Below, piece by piece: positions 53,646 to 62,890 of a stretch of DNA of 64,000 nucleotides. The stretch covers positions 124,001-188,000 of the forward strand of contig NZ_BMGD01000003.1 in assembly GCF_014639875.1 (NCBI RefSeq), given 5' to 3'. Origin of the DNA: Blastomonas aquatica. Lineage in GTDB: Bacteria > Pseudomonadota > Alphaproteobacteria > Sphingomonadales > Sphingomonadaceae. Position numbers and translations under genes: made by a program. The notes beneath the pieces were generated by a model, which saw only the letters and a program-made list of their open reading frames with translations, was not told the DNA's origin and did no database searches. Each line of letters begins with the position of its first letter. Positions within the stretch are counted from its first letter, which is position 1.

Positions 53646-55949
53646 ATGGCTAAAGACGCGAGCGCCGGGTCTGGCGACGACCTTTCCGAAATCGAAAACA
53701 CATCGTTCGACCGCGCGCTGTCGGAGCGGTATCTCGTCTATGCGCTCTCCACCATCACCGCGCGCTCGCTGCCCGATCTGCGCGATGGCCTCAAACCCGT
53801 CCACCGCCGCCTGCTCTGGGCGATGCGCCAGCTCAAGCTCGATCCGGCGAGCAGCTACAAGAAGAGCGCACGCGTCGTCGGCGATGTCATCGGTAAGTAC
53901 CACCCGCATGGTGATGCCTCGGTCTATGATGCGATGGTCCGTCTCGCGCAGGATTTCGTGCTGCGTTATCCGCTGGTCGACGGGCAGGGCAATTTCGGCA
54001 ATGTCGATGGCGATAACGCCGCGGCCTATCGCTACACCGAAGCGCGGCTGACCCGCACCGCGATCGAGCTGATGGCCGGGCTCGACGAGGGCACCGTCGA
54101 TTTCAAGCCGACGTACAATGGCGAGGAGGAAGAGCCCGAAATCTTCCCCGGGCTGTTCCCCAACCTGCTCGCCAACGGTGCCAGCGGCATCGCGGTGGGC
54201 ATGGCGACGTCGATCCCGTCGCACAACGCTGCCGAGGTGATCGATGCGGCGATGCTGCTGATCGATGCACCCGAAACCACGCACGAGCAGATCATGCAGG
54301 TGTTCCACGGCCCCGACTTTGCAACCGGCGGGCTGCTGGTCGACAATGCCGAGAGTATTTCGCAGGCCTATCGCACCGGGCGCGGCGCCTTTCGGCTGCG
54401 TGCGCGCTATTCCACCGGCAAGGATGCCGACGGCGTCTGGGAAGCCTCGGGAATCGAAAAGCTGCCCGGCGGCACCTGGCAGCTGGTGCTCAGCGAAATT
54501 CCCTATCAGGTGCAGAAGGGCAAATTGATCGAGCAGATCGCGACGCTGATCGCCGACAAGAAGTTGCCGATCCTTGCCGACATCCGCGATGAATCGGATG
54601 AGACGATCCGCATCGTGCTCGAACCCAAGAGCCGCAATGTCGATCCCGATGATCTCAAGGATGCGCTCTATCGCTTCTCCGATCTGGAAATCCGCTTCCC
54701 GCTCAACCTCAACGTGCTCGACGAGACTCGCACGCCGGGGGTGATGGGAATCAAGCCGCTGCTTGAATCCTGGTTGCGGCACCAGATTATCATCCTCACC
54801 AACCGCAGCCGCCACCGGCTCGACAAGATCGCGGCCAGGCTCGAGCTGCTGCGCGGCTATATCATCGCGTATCTCAACCTCGACCGGGTGATCGAGATCA
54901 TCCGCACCAAGGACGAGCCCAAGCCGGTGATGATGGCCGAGTTCGAGCTGACCGACCGCCAGGCCGAAGCGATCCTCAACATGCGGTTGCGGTCGTTGCG
55001 CAAGCTGGAAGAAATGGAGCTGCGGCGCGAGCACGACGCGCTGGTCAAAGAGGCCGAGGGGCTGGAGAAGCTGCTGGCCGATCCCAAGCTGCTCAAGAAG
55101 CGGCTGAAGAAGGACCTTACGACGCTGCGCGCGCTGTATTCGGAAACCACCGAGCTGGGTCGCCGCCGCACCGATCTGCAGGAGGCCGCGCCCGCGCGCG
55201 AAATCCCGCTCGAGGCGATGATCGAGCGCGAGCCGGTGACGGTGATCATGTCGCGGCGCGGCTGGATCAAGGCGATGAAGGGCCATGCCGATCTGACGGT
55301 GCCCGAGATCACCAAGTTCAAGGAGGGCGACGGCCCCGCGTTCGCGTTCCATGCGCAGTCGACCGACAAATTGCTGATCATGCTCGACAATGGCCGCTTC
55401 TACACATTGGGCGCGCAGCATCTGCCCGGCGCGCGCGGGTTTGGTGAGCCGGTGCGCAACATGCTCGATATGGAGAACGAGGCGCAGATCATGGCGCTGA
55501 TGCCCTATGATCCAGCGGGCAAGCTGCTGCTCGCCGCCTCCAACGGCCGCGGCTTCCTGGCCGAGATGGCAGAGTTGATCGCCGAAACCCGCAAGGGCCG
55601 CCAGGTCGTCAACCTGAAGCCCGGGGTGCGACTGATGGTGATCCGCAGCGTCCCGGCAAGCGCCGACCATGTCGCGGTGGTGGGCGAGAACCGCAAGCTT
55701 GTCGTGTTCCCGATCAGCGAACTGCCAGTGATGGCGCGCGGGCAGGGGGTGCAGCTTCAGCGCTATCGTGACGGTTCGCTCTCCGACGCCACCACCTTCC
55801 GGCTCGAGGAGGGCTTGAGCTGGACGATGGGCGGCGAGAGCGGACGGACGCGGACCGAGAAGGACATGGGTCTATGGCGGGTCGCGCGCGGTGCGGCGGG
55901 CCGGCTGCCGCCGAATGGCTTCCCGCGCAACAACCGTTTTGAAGGTTAG
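53646..55949 (+). CDS. parC: DNA topoisomerase IV subunit A
   Basis: 767 residues. The breakage-reunion domain has ARSLPDLRDGLKPVHRRLL (from DGLKPVHRR), the quinolone region KYHPHGDASVYDA and catalytic Tyr130 in YRYTEARL. A C-terminal beta-pinwheel follows. It decatenates chromosomes with ParE. ParC is preferred to GyrA because the gene is short, lacks a GyrA box and has the ParC-type C-terminus. parE is not in the window. Confidence 0.92.
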   Translation: MAKDASAGSGDDLSEIENTSFDRALSERYLVYALSTITARSLPDLRDGLKPVHRRLLWAMRQLKLDPASSYKKSARVVGDVIGKYHPHGDASVYDAMVRLAQDFVLRYPLVDGQGNFGNVDGDNAAAYRYTEARLTRTAIELMAGLDEGTVDFKPTYNGEEEEPEIFPGLFPNLLANGASGIAVGMATSIPSHNAAEVIDAAMLLIDAPETTHEQIMQVFHGPDFATGGLLVDNAESISQAYRTGRGAFRLRARYSTGKDADGVWEASGIEKLPGGTWQLVLSEIPYQVQKGKLIEQIATLIADKKLPILADIRDESDETIRIVLEPKSRNVDPDDLKDALYRFSDLEIRFPLNLNVLDETRTPGVMGIKPLLESWLRHQIIILTNRSRHRLDKIAARLELLRGYIIAYLNLDRVIEIIRTKDEPKPVMMAEFELTDRQAEAILNMRLRSLRKLEEMELRREHDALVKEAEGLEKLLADPKLLKKRLKKDLTTLRALYSETTELGRRRTDLQEAAPAREIPLEAMIEREPVTVIMSRRGWIKAMKGHADLTVPEITKFKEGDGPAFAFHAQSTDKLLIMLDNGRFYTLGAQHLPGARGFGEPVRNMLDMENEAQIMALMPYDPAGKLLLAASNGRGFLAEMAELIAETRKGRQVVNLKPGVRLMVIRSVPASADHVAVVGENRKLVVFPISELPVMARGQGVQLQRYRDGSLSDATTFRLEEGLSWTMGGESGRTRTEKDMGLWRVARGAAGRLPPNGFPRNNRFEG

Positions 55950-56025
55950 AAAATAACGCGCTGAAATGACGGTTTTCTCAGGGTGTTTAAGCTAATTTTA
56001 CATCTCGCGCGTAGGGCAGACAGAT

Positions 56026-57765
56026 ATGGCCAGCCCAACCCCGCCCCCCAAAACGCGCAAACCGCCTGTGCCCGGTCTGACCCAATCGGGCAGATTAGCC
56101 GGCAAACATCCCGGCTTCGCTGCTGTGCTGGATCCGTTGCCCATCCCGGCGGCGATCGTGACACGCATCGACGACATGCCCCAAATCGTGATGGCAAACC
56201 CCGCATTTATCGAGCGTCAGCTTATGCCCGGCGGTGTGTCCCAGATCGATGCAATGCTGCTCGCAGAGCTGATCTCGATCGCCAGCCGCAATGACAGCGG
56301 CAGGGCCAATCGTCCGTGGACCTCGACCGATCCGGTCAAGATTCGGCGCTATGATGTTACTGTCGCACGCATGGAAATGGATTCGCTCAACTGGCCGCAT
56401 TTTTTGCTGAGCCTGATCGACCGCACCACCGAGATCGAGACACACGACAGTTTCCGCCGCGAAACCATGCGCGACAGCCTGACTGGTCTGCCAAACCGTG
56501 CCGGTTTCGAAGACATTGTCGAAACCCGGCTAGCCGAGCATGGTACCAACGGTCGGGCGGCGATGCCCAGCTTTGCGATCATTACAATCGATATCGCTCG
56601 GTTCAGCCAGATCAACGAATGCGCCGGAAACGTGGTTGCCGATGAGCTGATCATCACCGTCGCCCGCCGCCTGATGGGCCGGATCCGCAAGACCGATGTC
56701 GTTGCACGCATCGGCGGCAATGAATTCGCCTTGTTCGTGCCACTGCGCGGATCCAATGAGCGCGAACTCGCGCGGATCATCAGCCGCATCCGCGATATCT
56801 TCCTCAATCCCTATCGTCTTTCCGACCTCGAGATCCAGATCGATGGCGCGATCGGTATCGCGCTCAGCAAGACCGGACAGACCGATTGCGCAAACTATAT
56901 CCGCCAATCGCAGATCGCGCTCAAACGCGCCAAGCACACCCGTCAGGCGGAAGTCTACACACCCGAGGAACTCGACAAGGCGCGCCGCCGCTTCACGCTG
57001 GAAACCGAATTGCGCAAGGCGATCGAGCTCGACCGGCTCGAGCTTTACTTCCAGCCGTTGATCGACATGAGCAACGGTTTCGTCACCGGCTTCGAGGCGC
57101 TCGCCCGGTGGAAAGACCCTGATTACGGCATGATTTCGCCAGTCGAGTTCATTCCGGTGGCCGAAGAATGCGGGTTGATCCTGCCGCTGGGGCGCTGGGC
57201 GCTCGACCGGGCGTGCAAGGTGCTGGGCGAATGGGACAAGAAGGCGGGCGAGGAGCTGCCGCTGAAGGTCAGCGTCAACGTGTCTGCGGCGCAGTTTGCG
57301 CGCGACGATATTCCCAACATGGTCTCGAGCATCCTGCGCGCCAACAACACCAAGCCGCAGCGGCTGTGCCTCGAGCTGACCGAATCGGTTGTTGTCAGCG
57401 ATCCCGCGCGCGCCGCCAAGGTGATGAGTGCGCTCAGGGCGCTCAACGTTTCACTGGCTATGGATGACTTCGGGACCGGATACTCCAACCTCGCCTATCT
57501 TCAGCAGCTCCCGATCGACATCCTCAAGATCGATCGCAGCTTCGTGACGCACATGCTGAAAGAGCGCGACAAGGTGGCGATCGTCCGTGCGATCCTGTCG
57601 CTGGCCAGCGCGCTGGGCATGGAAACCACCGCCGAAGGAATCGAGACGCTGGAAATCTCGCAGACGCTGGCGGCGCTCGGCTGCTCGTTTGGGCAGGGGT
57701 ATTTCTATTCACCCCCGGTTCCCGCCGACGAGGCCTATGAGTACATGATCACCCGTATGGGTTGA
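56026..57765 (+). CDS. PAS-GGDEF-EAL protein with degenerate GGDEF site
   Basis: 579 residues, no membrane helix. An N-terminal PAS-like part (about 30-140), a GGDEF domain whose signature reads ARIGGNEFAL at 230-234 (Asp replaced by Asn), with ITIDIARFSQINE in place of the usual IDxDxFKxxND, and an EAL domain with FEALARW (357-359) and MDDFGTGYSNLAYLQQ. It is probably a cyclic-di-GMP phosphodiesterase whose GGDEF domain is regulatory. It follows parC by 76 bases. Confidence 0.88.
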   Translation: MASPTPPPKTRKPPVPGLTQSGRLAGKHPGFAAVLDPLPIPAAIVTRIDDMPQIVMANPAFIERQLMPGGVSQIDAMLLAELISIASRNDSGRANRPWTSTDPVKIRRYDVTVARMEMDSLNWPHFLLSLIDRTTEIETHDSFRRETMRDSLTGLPNRAGFEDIVETRLAEHGTNGRAAMPSFAIITIDIARFSQINECAGNVVADELIITVARRLMGRIRKTDVVARIGGNEFALFVPLRGSNERELARIISRIRDIFLNPYRLSDLEIQIDGAIGIALSKTGQTDCANYIRQSQIALKRAKHTRQAEVYTPEELDKARRRFTLETELRKAIELDRLELYFQPLIDMSNGFVTGFEALARWKDPDYGMISPVEFIPVAEECGLILPLGRWALDRACKVLGEWDKKAGEELPLKVSVNVSAAQFARDDIPNMVSSILRANNTKPQRLCLELTESVVVSDPARAAKVMSALRALNVSLAMDDFGTGYSNLAYLQQLPIDILKIDRSFVTHMLKERDKVAIVRAILSLASALGMETTAEGIETLEISQTLAALGCSFGQGYFYSPPVPADEAYEYMITRMG

Positions 57766-58959
57766 TCAGGCCGCTGCCACCTCTGCGGCGATGACATTGA
57801 CGCGCGCGGTATCGGGGAAGTCTTCGGCAATCCACCGCCGCCGGGTTTCACCCAGCACTCGCGCGACATCGGGCCCCGCGTTGATCCCCAGGGCCAGAAT
57901 ATCGCGGCCGCCCAGTGGAAAATCCGGGACCGACCAGCCCTTCAGGCTGTCCCAGCCCGCAGCGAGCGCATCGTCGGGCGCGCGCAGCAGAAGCCAGTGC
58001 GCGACATGGTTGGAGGGCTGCACGTCTGCCGCGACCTGCCGCGCGGTGCCATGGCTTGGCCATGCGGCGGCATAGCGGGCAAGCGTTGCGCGCTGCGCCT
58101 TGGACAAGCGCAACCTTGCCGCGACGGTCTCTGCGACCTGGGCATCGACCGGCAGCAGGGCCGCCAGCCGCACCAGCGGGTCGGCAGTTGCACCCATCCG
58201 GCTCTCGCGTGCCAGCAGGACGCGCAGCGTATCGAGGCCACCGGGCTTCATTTCAGGGAGGATCACCCGCCAGATTCCGGTTTCCTCCATCCGCTGCGCG
58301 GCATCGATCGGAATGGCGCTGCCCAGCAGCAGCAGCAGTTCGCGAGCGATCCGTTCGCGCGACAGTGCTTTTAGCCGGTCTGCATGCGCAGCACATGCGG
58401 CAAGTGCCGCACGGTCGGCCTTTCCGCCGAATCGCGCATGGAAGCGGAAGAACCGCAGGATCCGCAGATGATCTTCCAGGATGCGCGCATCGGCATCGCC
58501 TATGAAGCGCACCAATCGCGCTTCGAGGTCGGCCAGGCCGCCAAAATAGTCGGTTACCTCCAATGTGCGTGGATCGGCGAACAGAGCATTGATCGTGAAG
58601 TCCCGCCGCGCGGCATCCTCGCGCCAGTCGTCGGTGAACGCGACCTCGGCATGGCGGCCATCGGTGGAGACATCGCGGCGCAATGTGGTGATCTCGACCG
58701 GACCACCGGGCAACACTGCGGTCACCGTGCCGTGCTCGATCCCGGTCGGCACAGCCTTGATCCCCGCATCGGCCAGCCGGGTCATGACCTCTTCGGGAAC
58801 CAGCCGCGTAGCGATATCGATATCCGCCGCCTCGATATCCAGCAGCGCATCGCGCACCGCGCCGCCAACATAGCGGCACTGGTCCCCATCGGGATCGAGC
58901 GCGGCGAGCATCGCGGCAACATCCGCGCGCTGCGTCCATTCGGCAGCGATCCGGGTCAT
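57766..58959 (-). CDS. cca: CCA tRNA nucleotidyltransferase / polyA polymerase family
   Basis: 397 residues from the ATG at 58959. The head and neck have RYVGGAVRDALL, ADIDIATRL, TGIEHGTVTAV, RRDFTINAL and RILRFFRFHARFG. It adds or repairs the 3' CCA of tRNAs. tRNA-His here encodes CCA, so repair is its likely main role for that tRNA. The start overlaps the NUDIX gene stop (ATGA). Confidence 0.92.
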   Translation of the reverse strand: MTRIAAEWTQRADVAAMLAALDPDGDQCRYVGGAVRDALLDIEAADIDIATRLVPEEVMTRLADAGIKAVPTGIEHGTVTAVLPGGPVEITTLRRDVSTDGRHAEVAFTDDWREDAARRDFTINALFADPRTLEVTDYFGGLADLEARLVRFIGDADARILEDHLRILRFFRFHARFGGKADRAALAACAAHADRLKALSRERIARELLLLLGSAIPIDAAQRMEETGIWRVILPEMKPGGLDTLRVLLARESRMGATADPLVRLAALLPVDAQVAETVAARLRLSKAQRATLARYAAAWPSHGTARQVAADVQPSNHVAHWLLLRAPDDALAAGWDSLKGWSVPDFPLGGRDILALGINAGPDVARVLGETRRRWIAEDFPDTARVNVIAAEVAAA

Positions 58960-59552
58960 GCGCTGACGCCTTCGAGTCGGCGCGACAGGTTGGCGATGAT
59001 GCCTGCGGTCACACCCCAGATCCGCCTGCGCCCCCACATGATCTCGATATAGCGGCGTTCGGCACCTTTCCAGCGGGTGCTGTGCTGCACATGGTTGGCG
59101 CGATCGAGCACGAAGCCCAGCGGCACCTCGAACCAGTCTGCAACTTCGCCCGGATTGGGCGTGTAGCTCAAATCGGGTGGGATCACTGCAAGCACCGGGG
59201 TGATCGCAAAGCCGCTGCCGCTGCGATAGATGTCTGCCGTTCCGATGACGCGCACATAAGATGGCGCGAGGCCAAGCTCCTCGTCCGCCTCGCGCAGCGC
59301 GGCGGCGATGGCGTCGGTATCGGTCGGATCGATCTTGCCTCCGGGAAATGCGATCTGTCCCGGGTGGCTGCGCAGATAATCGGGGCGCTGGGTCAGGATC
59401 ACACCGGGCTCGGGTCGGTCGGTAACCGCGATCAGTACGGCTGCATCGATGTGCCTGCCACCATCGGGATCGATATGCCGTTCATCCTCGCCTGCAAAAT
59501 CGCCGCCGGCGCTTGCCGCGAGAGCATATGCCAACCGGTCGAACAGGCTCAT
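58956..59552 (-). CDS. NUDIX hydrolase, CoA pyrophosphatase type
   Basis: 198 residues. VILTQRPDYLRSHPGQIAFPGG is the CoA-type motif preceding the NUDIX box when read from RSHPGQIAFPGG. The box continues GKIDPTD...AALREADEELGL. Members split CoA or acyl-CoA into phosphopantetheine and 3',5'-ADP. Overlaps on both sides (ATGA) tie it to the DUF1285 and cca genes in one operon. Confidence 0.9.
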   Translation of the reverse strand: MSLFDRLAYALAASAGGDFAGEDERHIDPDGGRHIDAAVLIAVTDRPEPGVILTQRPDYLRSHPGQIAFPGGKIDPTDTDAIAAALREADEELGLAPSYVRVIGTADIYRSGSGFAITPVLAVIPPDLSYTPNPGEVADWFEVPLGFVLDRANHVQHSTRWKGAERRYIEIMWGRRRIWGVTAGIIANLSRRLEGVSA

Positions 59553-60139
59553 GCAGCGCTGATCCGGTCCAGCCGGAAGCAGGCACCATCGCTCCAGATC
59601 GGCAGGCTTGCCAGATCGTCAGCCCCGTCGGGCTGCTCGGCGAGTGCCAGTTCGACCAGATCATAATACACGCTGCGCTCTATCCGCGCTTCCAGCCCGC
59701 GTGCGAGCCCCAGATACGGTCGTGGCTCATCAACGCTGCCACGCAGGATCAACGGTCGATCGGCGCCGGACACGACGAGCTCGTCGGTGTTGAGCCGGAA
59801 CGCCAGCCGCCGCTGTTCGCCATTGCCCTCGGATTTGACCTCGACCGCCAGTAGCGGCGCGTCCTCGACCTCGATCCACTGCTTTTCGAAAGGGGTAACC
59901 AGCGCATAACGCCCGTCGTCTTCGCGTCGCAGCACGCTGGCGAACAGCCGCACCATCGCCGGGCGCGAAATCAAGCCGTCCCGGTGGTACCAACGGCCAT
60001 CGGTAGCGATCCGCATATGGCTGTCGCTCTCGGCCTGTGGCGACCATTGCTCGACCGGGGGAAGCTTGCGCGCAGCGACCAGCCCGGCGATCTCGGCCAG
60101 CGACAGGTCCTGCATTTCGGGGGGGGGATCATAGGGCAT
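59549..60139 (-). CDS. DUF1285 protein
   Basis: 196 residues. DGRWYHRDGLISRPAMVRLF, VTPFEKQWIEVEDAPLLAVE and LGLARGLEARIERSVYYDL match what is remembered of DUF1285, a conserved alpha/gammaproteobacterial family without known function. It is first in the operon with NUDIX and cca; this order is common in alphaproteobacteria. Confidence 0.85.
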   Translation of the reverse strand: MPYDPPPEMQDLSLAEIAGLVAARKLPPVEQWSPQAESDSHMRIATDGRWYHRDGLISRPAMVRLFASVLRREDDGRYALVTPFEKQWIEVEDAPLLAVEVKSEGNGEQRRLAFRLNTDELVVSGADRPLILRGSVDEPRPYLGLARGLEARIERSVYYDLVELALAEQPDGADDLASLPIWSDGACFRLDRISAA

Positions 60140-60199
60140 CGGGGAATCAGATAAGCACGCGGCGTGCGGGATGCAAAGCCTGTCACCCCAAATTATGGT

Positions 60200-60718
60200 T
60201 CACGTCAGTCGCCATGGACCCAAAATGCCCTGCGCAGGCATCACCGAATCGGGACGTGCCAGTGCCAACAGACGGTGCTGCTCATAAGGGCCAGGTAACG
60301 TCCAGCCGCCGGTGCGTTCGGCGCTAAAGCCGAACCGGGTGCCGTAATATTCCGGATCGCCCAGCAGCACGAGCGGCATTTTCTCGCCAACGCCCATCGC
60401 GCCGAACACCGCCGCCATCAGTGCGCGGCCTATGCCCTGGTCCTGATGATCGGGTGCGACGCCGACAGGGCCGACCAGGATCATCGGATAAGCCAGTCCA
60501 TCGGGATCGGTCAGTGCCACCGGCCAGCACTGGATCGTTCCGACCAGATAGCCGTCCGCGTCGATCGCTGCAAAGCTGAGCGCAGGCAGCGCTTCAAGCC
60601 CTTCGCGGACGCGATAGATCGTCCGCGCGGATCGCTCGGGCCCGAACACCTGGTCGAGAAGATCGTCAACCCAGGCCGTATCGACCTGATCCAGCGGGAT
60701 AATAGTGAATTCTGTCAT
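60200..60718 (-). CDS. GNAT family N-acetyltransferase
   Basis: 172 residues from the ATG at 60718. The acetyl-CoA loop VGPVGVAPDHQDQGIGRALM is the GNAT motif A. LGDPEYYGTRFGFSAER is typical of the YhbS-like subgroup. The substrate cannot be told. It lies 60 bases from the DUF1285 gene on the same strand. Confidence 0.88.
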   Translation of the reverse strand: MTEFTIIPLDQVDTAWVDDLLDQVFGPERSARTIYRVREGLEALPALSFAAIDADGYLVGTIQCWPVALTDPDGLAYPMILVGPVGVAPDHQDQGIGRALMAAVFGAMGVGEKMPLVLLGDPEYYGTRFGFSAERTGGWTLPGPYEQHRLLALARPDSVMPAQGILGPWRLT

Positions 60719-60878
60719 CGTTCCAGACGGGTTTGCAAGAGGCCGCAGTGCCATGCGCCCTTAGGCAGGTGGGGGTGGCGAGTCGAGTGTCATTTCCCGC
60801 AACGAAACATCGGCCTATTCGATTTGCCAAATGGTGAAGCCTTTCCTATGTGTGTCAAACGGGCAACAGGGGTAGGCT

Positions 60879-61667
60879 ATGGGCAGCGATGTAAAACAGC
60901 ACGGATCAATCTGGCTGGCGCGGCTATGCTTGCTGCTGGGCGCGGGCGCGGTGTTACTCGCGTTGGTTGGCGCCATCGGCGCCGGGCAGGACTGGTGGGG
61001 CAAGCTTGATGGTATCAGCTTCGTTACCGCCGCGGTTGTCGTCGCTCTGGTCGGGCTGGTCTTTTCGCTGATCGTGCTGCTGCTCTATCGGAAAAAAGGC
61101 ACCGCGATCCGCAATCTGACGTTAATTGGCCTGGTGTGCTCGCTCGCCTATCTCGGTTTCATCGGATACTGGATCAATGTCGCCAGGAGCGTGCCGCAGA
61201 TCCACGACATCACCACCAATCTCGACAATCCGCCAGAGTTTCGGGTCCTCAAGCTGCGCCCTGATGATTTTGCCGATGTTCCAGGCCGGGGCGAGGCGAA
61301 ATATGCGGGCATGGATGCGATGGAGCGCTGGAAGCTGCTCCACCGCGGTGCCTATGGCGATATTCGCACCGTCACGCTGGCGCTGCCTGTCGACAAGGTT
61401 GTCTCGCTTGCCGAAGAGGTCGCACGCGATCGTGGATGGGAAATCGCGCAGGCCAGCCCTGAAGAAGGTCGGCTCGAAGCGGTCGATACCGTGTCGCTGT
61501 TCCGCTTCAAGGACGATGTCGTTGTCCGGGTCCAGCCGGGACCTGGCGGCACGACCAGCCAAGTCGATGTCCGCTCGGTTTCGCGGGTGGGGCGCAGCGA
61601 CCTGGGTGTCAATGCCAAGCGCATCCGGGGTTTTCTGAAAGACCTGCAGGCCGCTGCTAGCAACTGA
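60879..61667 (+). CDS. Membrane protein with DUF1499 domain
   Basis: 262 residues. Three N-terminal helices (about 11-37, 48-69, 82-100) precede a soluble DUF1499-like domain: YAGMDAMERWKLLHRGAYGD, RGWEIAQASPEEGRLEAVD, LFRFKDDVVVRVQ, DVRSVSRVGRSDLGVNAKRI. The function is unknown; similar domains occur in photosynthetic and mitochondrial lineages. Monocistronic. Confidence 0.82.
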   Translation: MGSDVKQHGSIWLARLCLLLGAGAVLLALVGAIGAGQDWWGKLDGISFVTAAVVVALVGLVFSLIVLLLYRKKGTAIRNLTLIGLVCSLAYLGFIGYWINVARSVPQIHDITTNLDNPPEFRVLKLRPDDFADVPGRGEAKYAGMDAMERWKLLHRGAYGDIRTVTLALPVDKVVSLAEEVARDRGWEIAQASPEEGRLEAVDTVSLFRFKDDVVVRVQPGPGGTTSQVDVRSVSRVGRSDLGVNAKRIRGFLKDLQAAASN

Positions 61668-61705
61668 CGGGCGTTGCTAGCGTGCCATAGGGGCTGGGCC
61701 CGGCT

Positions 61706-62149
61706 TTAGCGCGCCCCGGCGACAGCCTTGCTCGATGCCTGTTCTACCCGTGTACGGTCAGCCAGCATCAAGGTGGAGCTCGCCTTGGCGAGAACCTTGC
61801 CCGACGCATCAAGCAACTGCCCCTCGAAAAAGCAGGTGCTGCGTCCGCGGCGCTCGACCCAGGCTTTTGCGGTTACGAGGCCGGGACGGGCGGGGGCAAA
61901 GAAGCTGACCTTCAGTTCGAGTGACATCGGCACGACGCCGGGGCCGGCCATCGCCATCGCCGCGTGCGCCATCGCTGCATCGATCCACCCGGTCACGAAT
62001 CCGCCCTGCACCACGCCGCCCGAGTGGCACATGTGCTCGCCCGCCTGAAACTCGAGGGTCGCATGGCCATCGGCATGAATTTCGGAGATGCGGACAAAGC
62101 CCAGCGTCGTGTTCAGGTCCTGTGCTTGGGGTACGGCAAGGTCAGTCAT
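61706..62149 (-). CDS. PaaI family hotdog thioesterase
   Basis: 147 residues. The hotdog fold has GGVVQGGFVTGWIDAAMAHAA with the catalytic Asp region, then SLELKVSFFAPARPG and FFEGQLLDASGKVLAKAS. Enzymes of this family hydrolyse acyl or aryl CoA thioesters. It converges with the DUF1499 gene. No catabolic cluster lies near it. Confidence 0.87.
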   Translation of the reverse strand: MTDLAVPQAQDLNTTLGFVRISEIHADGHATLEFQAGEHMCHSGGVVQGGFVTGWIDAAMAHAAMAMAGPGVVPMSLELKVSFFAPARPGLVTAKAWVERRGRSTCFFEGQLLDASGKVLAKASSTLMLADRTRVEQASSKAVAGAR

Positions 62150-62298
62150 GGTGCTCCGGATGTGTTGTGACGTTTCGGGGGTTGAGCCAATCGTGAAAAC
62201 CCGAGGATGTCAAACGGACAATGTGGGTTCGCATTGGCGCGGCGAGGAACTTCGTGCATTCTGACCTGTAGTTGTGAAACACAAACAGGAGCCTTTTC

Positions 62299-62874
62299 AT
62301 GATCACCACCCGTCTTTCCTTCGGGGCCTCTCTGCTGGCCGGGGCGCTGGCGCTCACCGCTTGCGGCGAAACTGCCGAAACGCCTGCTGCGGATACTGCT
62401 GCAGCAACCGATGCCGCGGTCGTCCCCGCCATGCCACAAATGGCGACCGCCCAACTGAAGACCGCCGATGGCAAGGACGTTGGCATGGTGACCGCCACAG
62501 CCCGGGACCGCGATATCGCGATATCGGTCAACGCAACTGGAATGACCGCAGGTGATCATGGAATTCACGTGCATACCACCGGCAAATGCGATGGCCCCGC
62601 GTTCGAAACCGCTGGCGCACACTGGAACCCGGCCGGCGCGAAGCACGGCCTAAGCAATCCGCAAGGTCAGCACCATGGAGACATGCCCAACCTGACGATC
62701 GCTGGCGATGGCACCGGCCGGATCGAATACACCATCGAAGGCACGTCGATTGCAGAAATGCTGGATGCCGATGGCGCCGCGCTGGTGATCCACGCCGAGG
62801 CCGATGACCAGATGACCGATCCGTCGGGCAATAGTGGTGATCGCATCGCTTGCGGCGTTTTCAACGCAGGCTAA
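62299..62874 (+). CDS. sodC: Cu/Zn superoxide dismutase lipoprotein
   Basis: 191 residues. A lipobox LTAC places the lipidated Cys at residue 22, followed by an Ala/Thr-rich linker. Metal ligands are in GDHGIHVHTTGKC, GAHWNP, HHGDMPN and LVIHAEADD, with the disulfide partner in DRIACGVFN. It removes superoxide in the periplasm. The ATG at 62299 follows AGGAG. Confidence 0.93.
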   Translation: MITTRLSFGASLLAGALALTACGETAETPAADTAAATDAAVVPAMPQMATAQLKTADGKDVGMVTATARDRDIAISVNATGMTAGDHGIHVHTTGKCDGPAFETAGAHWNPAGAKHGLSNPQGQHHGDMPNLTIAGDGTGRIEYTIEGTSIAEMLDADGAALVIHAEADDQMTDPSGNSGDRIACGVFNAG

Positions 62875-62890
62875 CGGTTGCAGCGCTGCC

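Noticed and set aside
53631-55670. A 679-codon open frame on the minus strand
   Set aside because: It lies wholly opposite parC, has no family motif and is rich in His, Asp, Gln and Arg, as expected for the reverse of a GC-rich gene.
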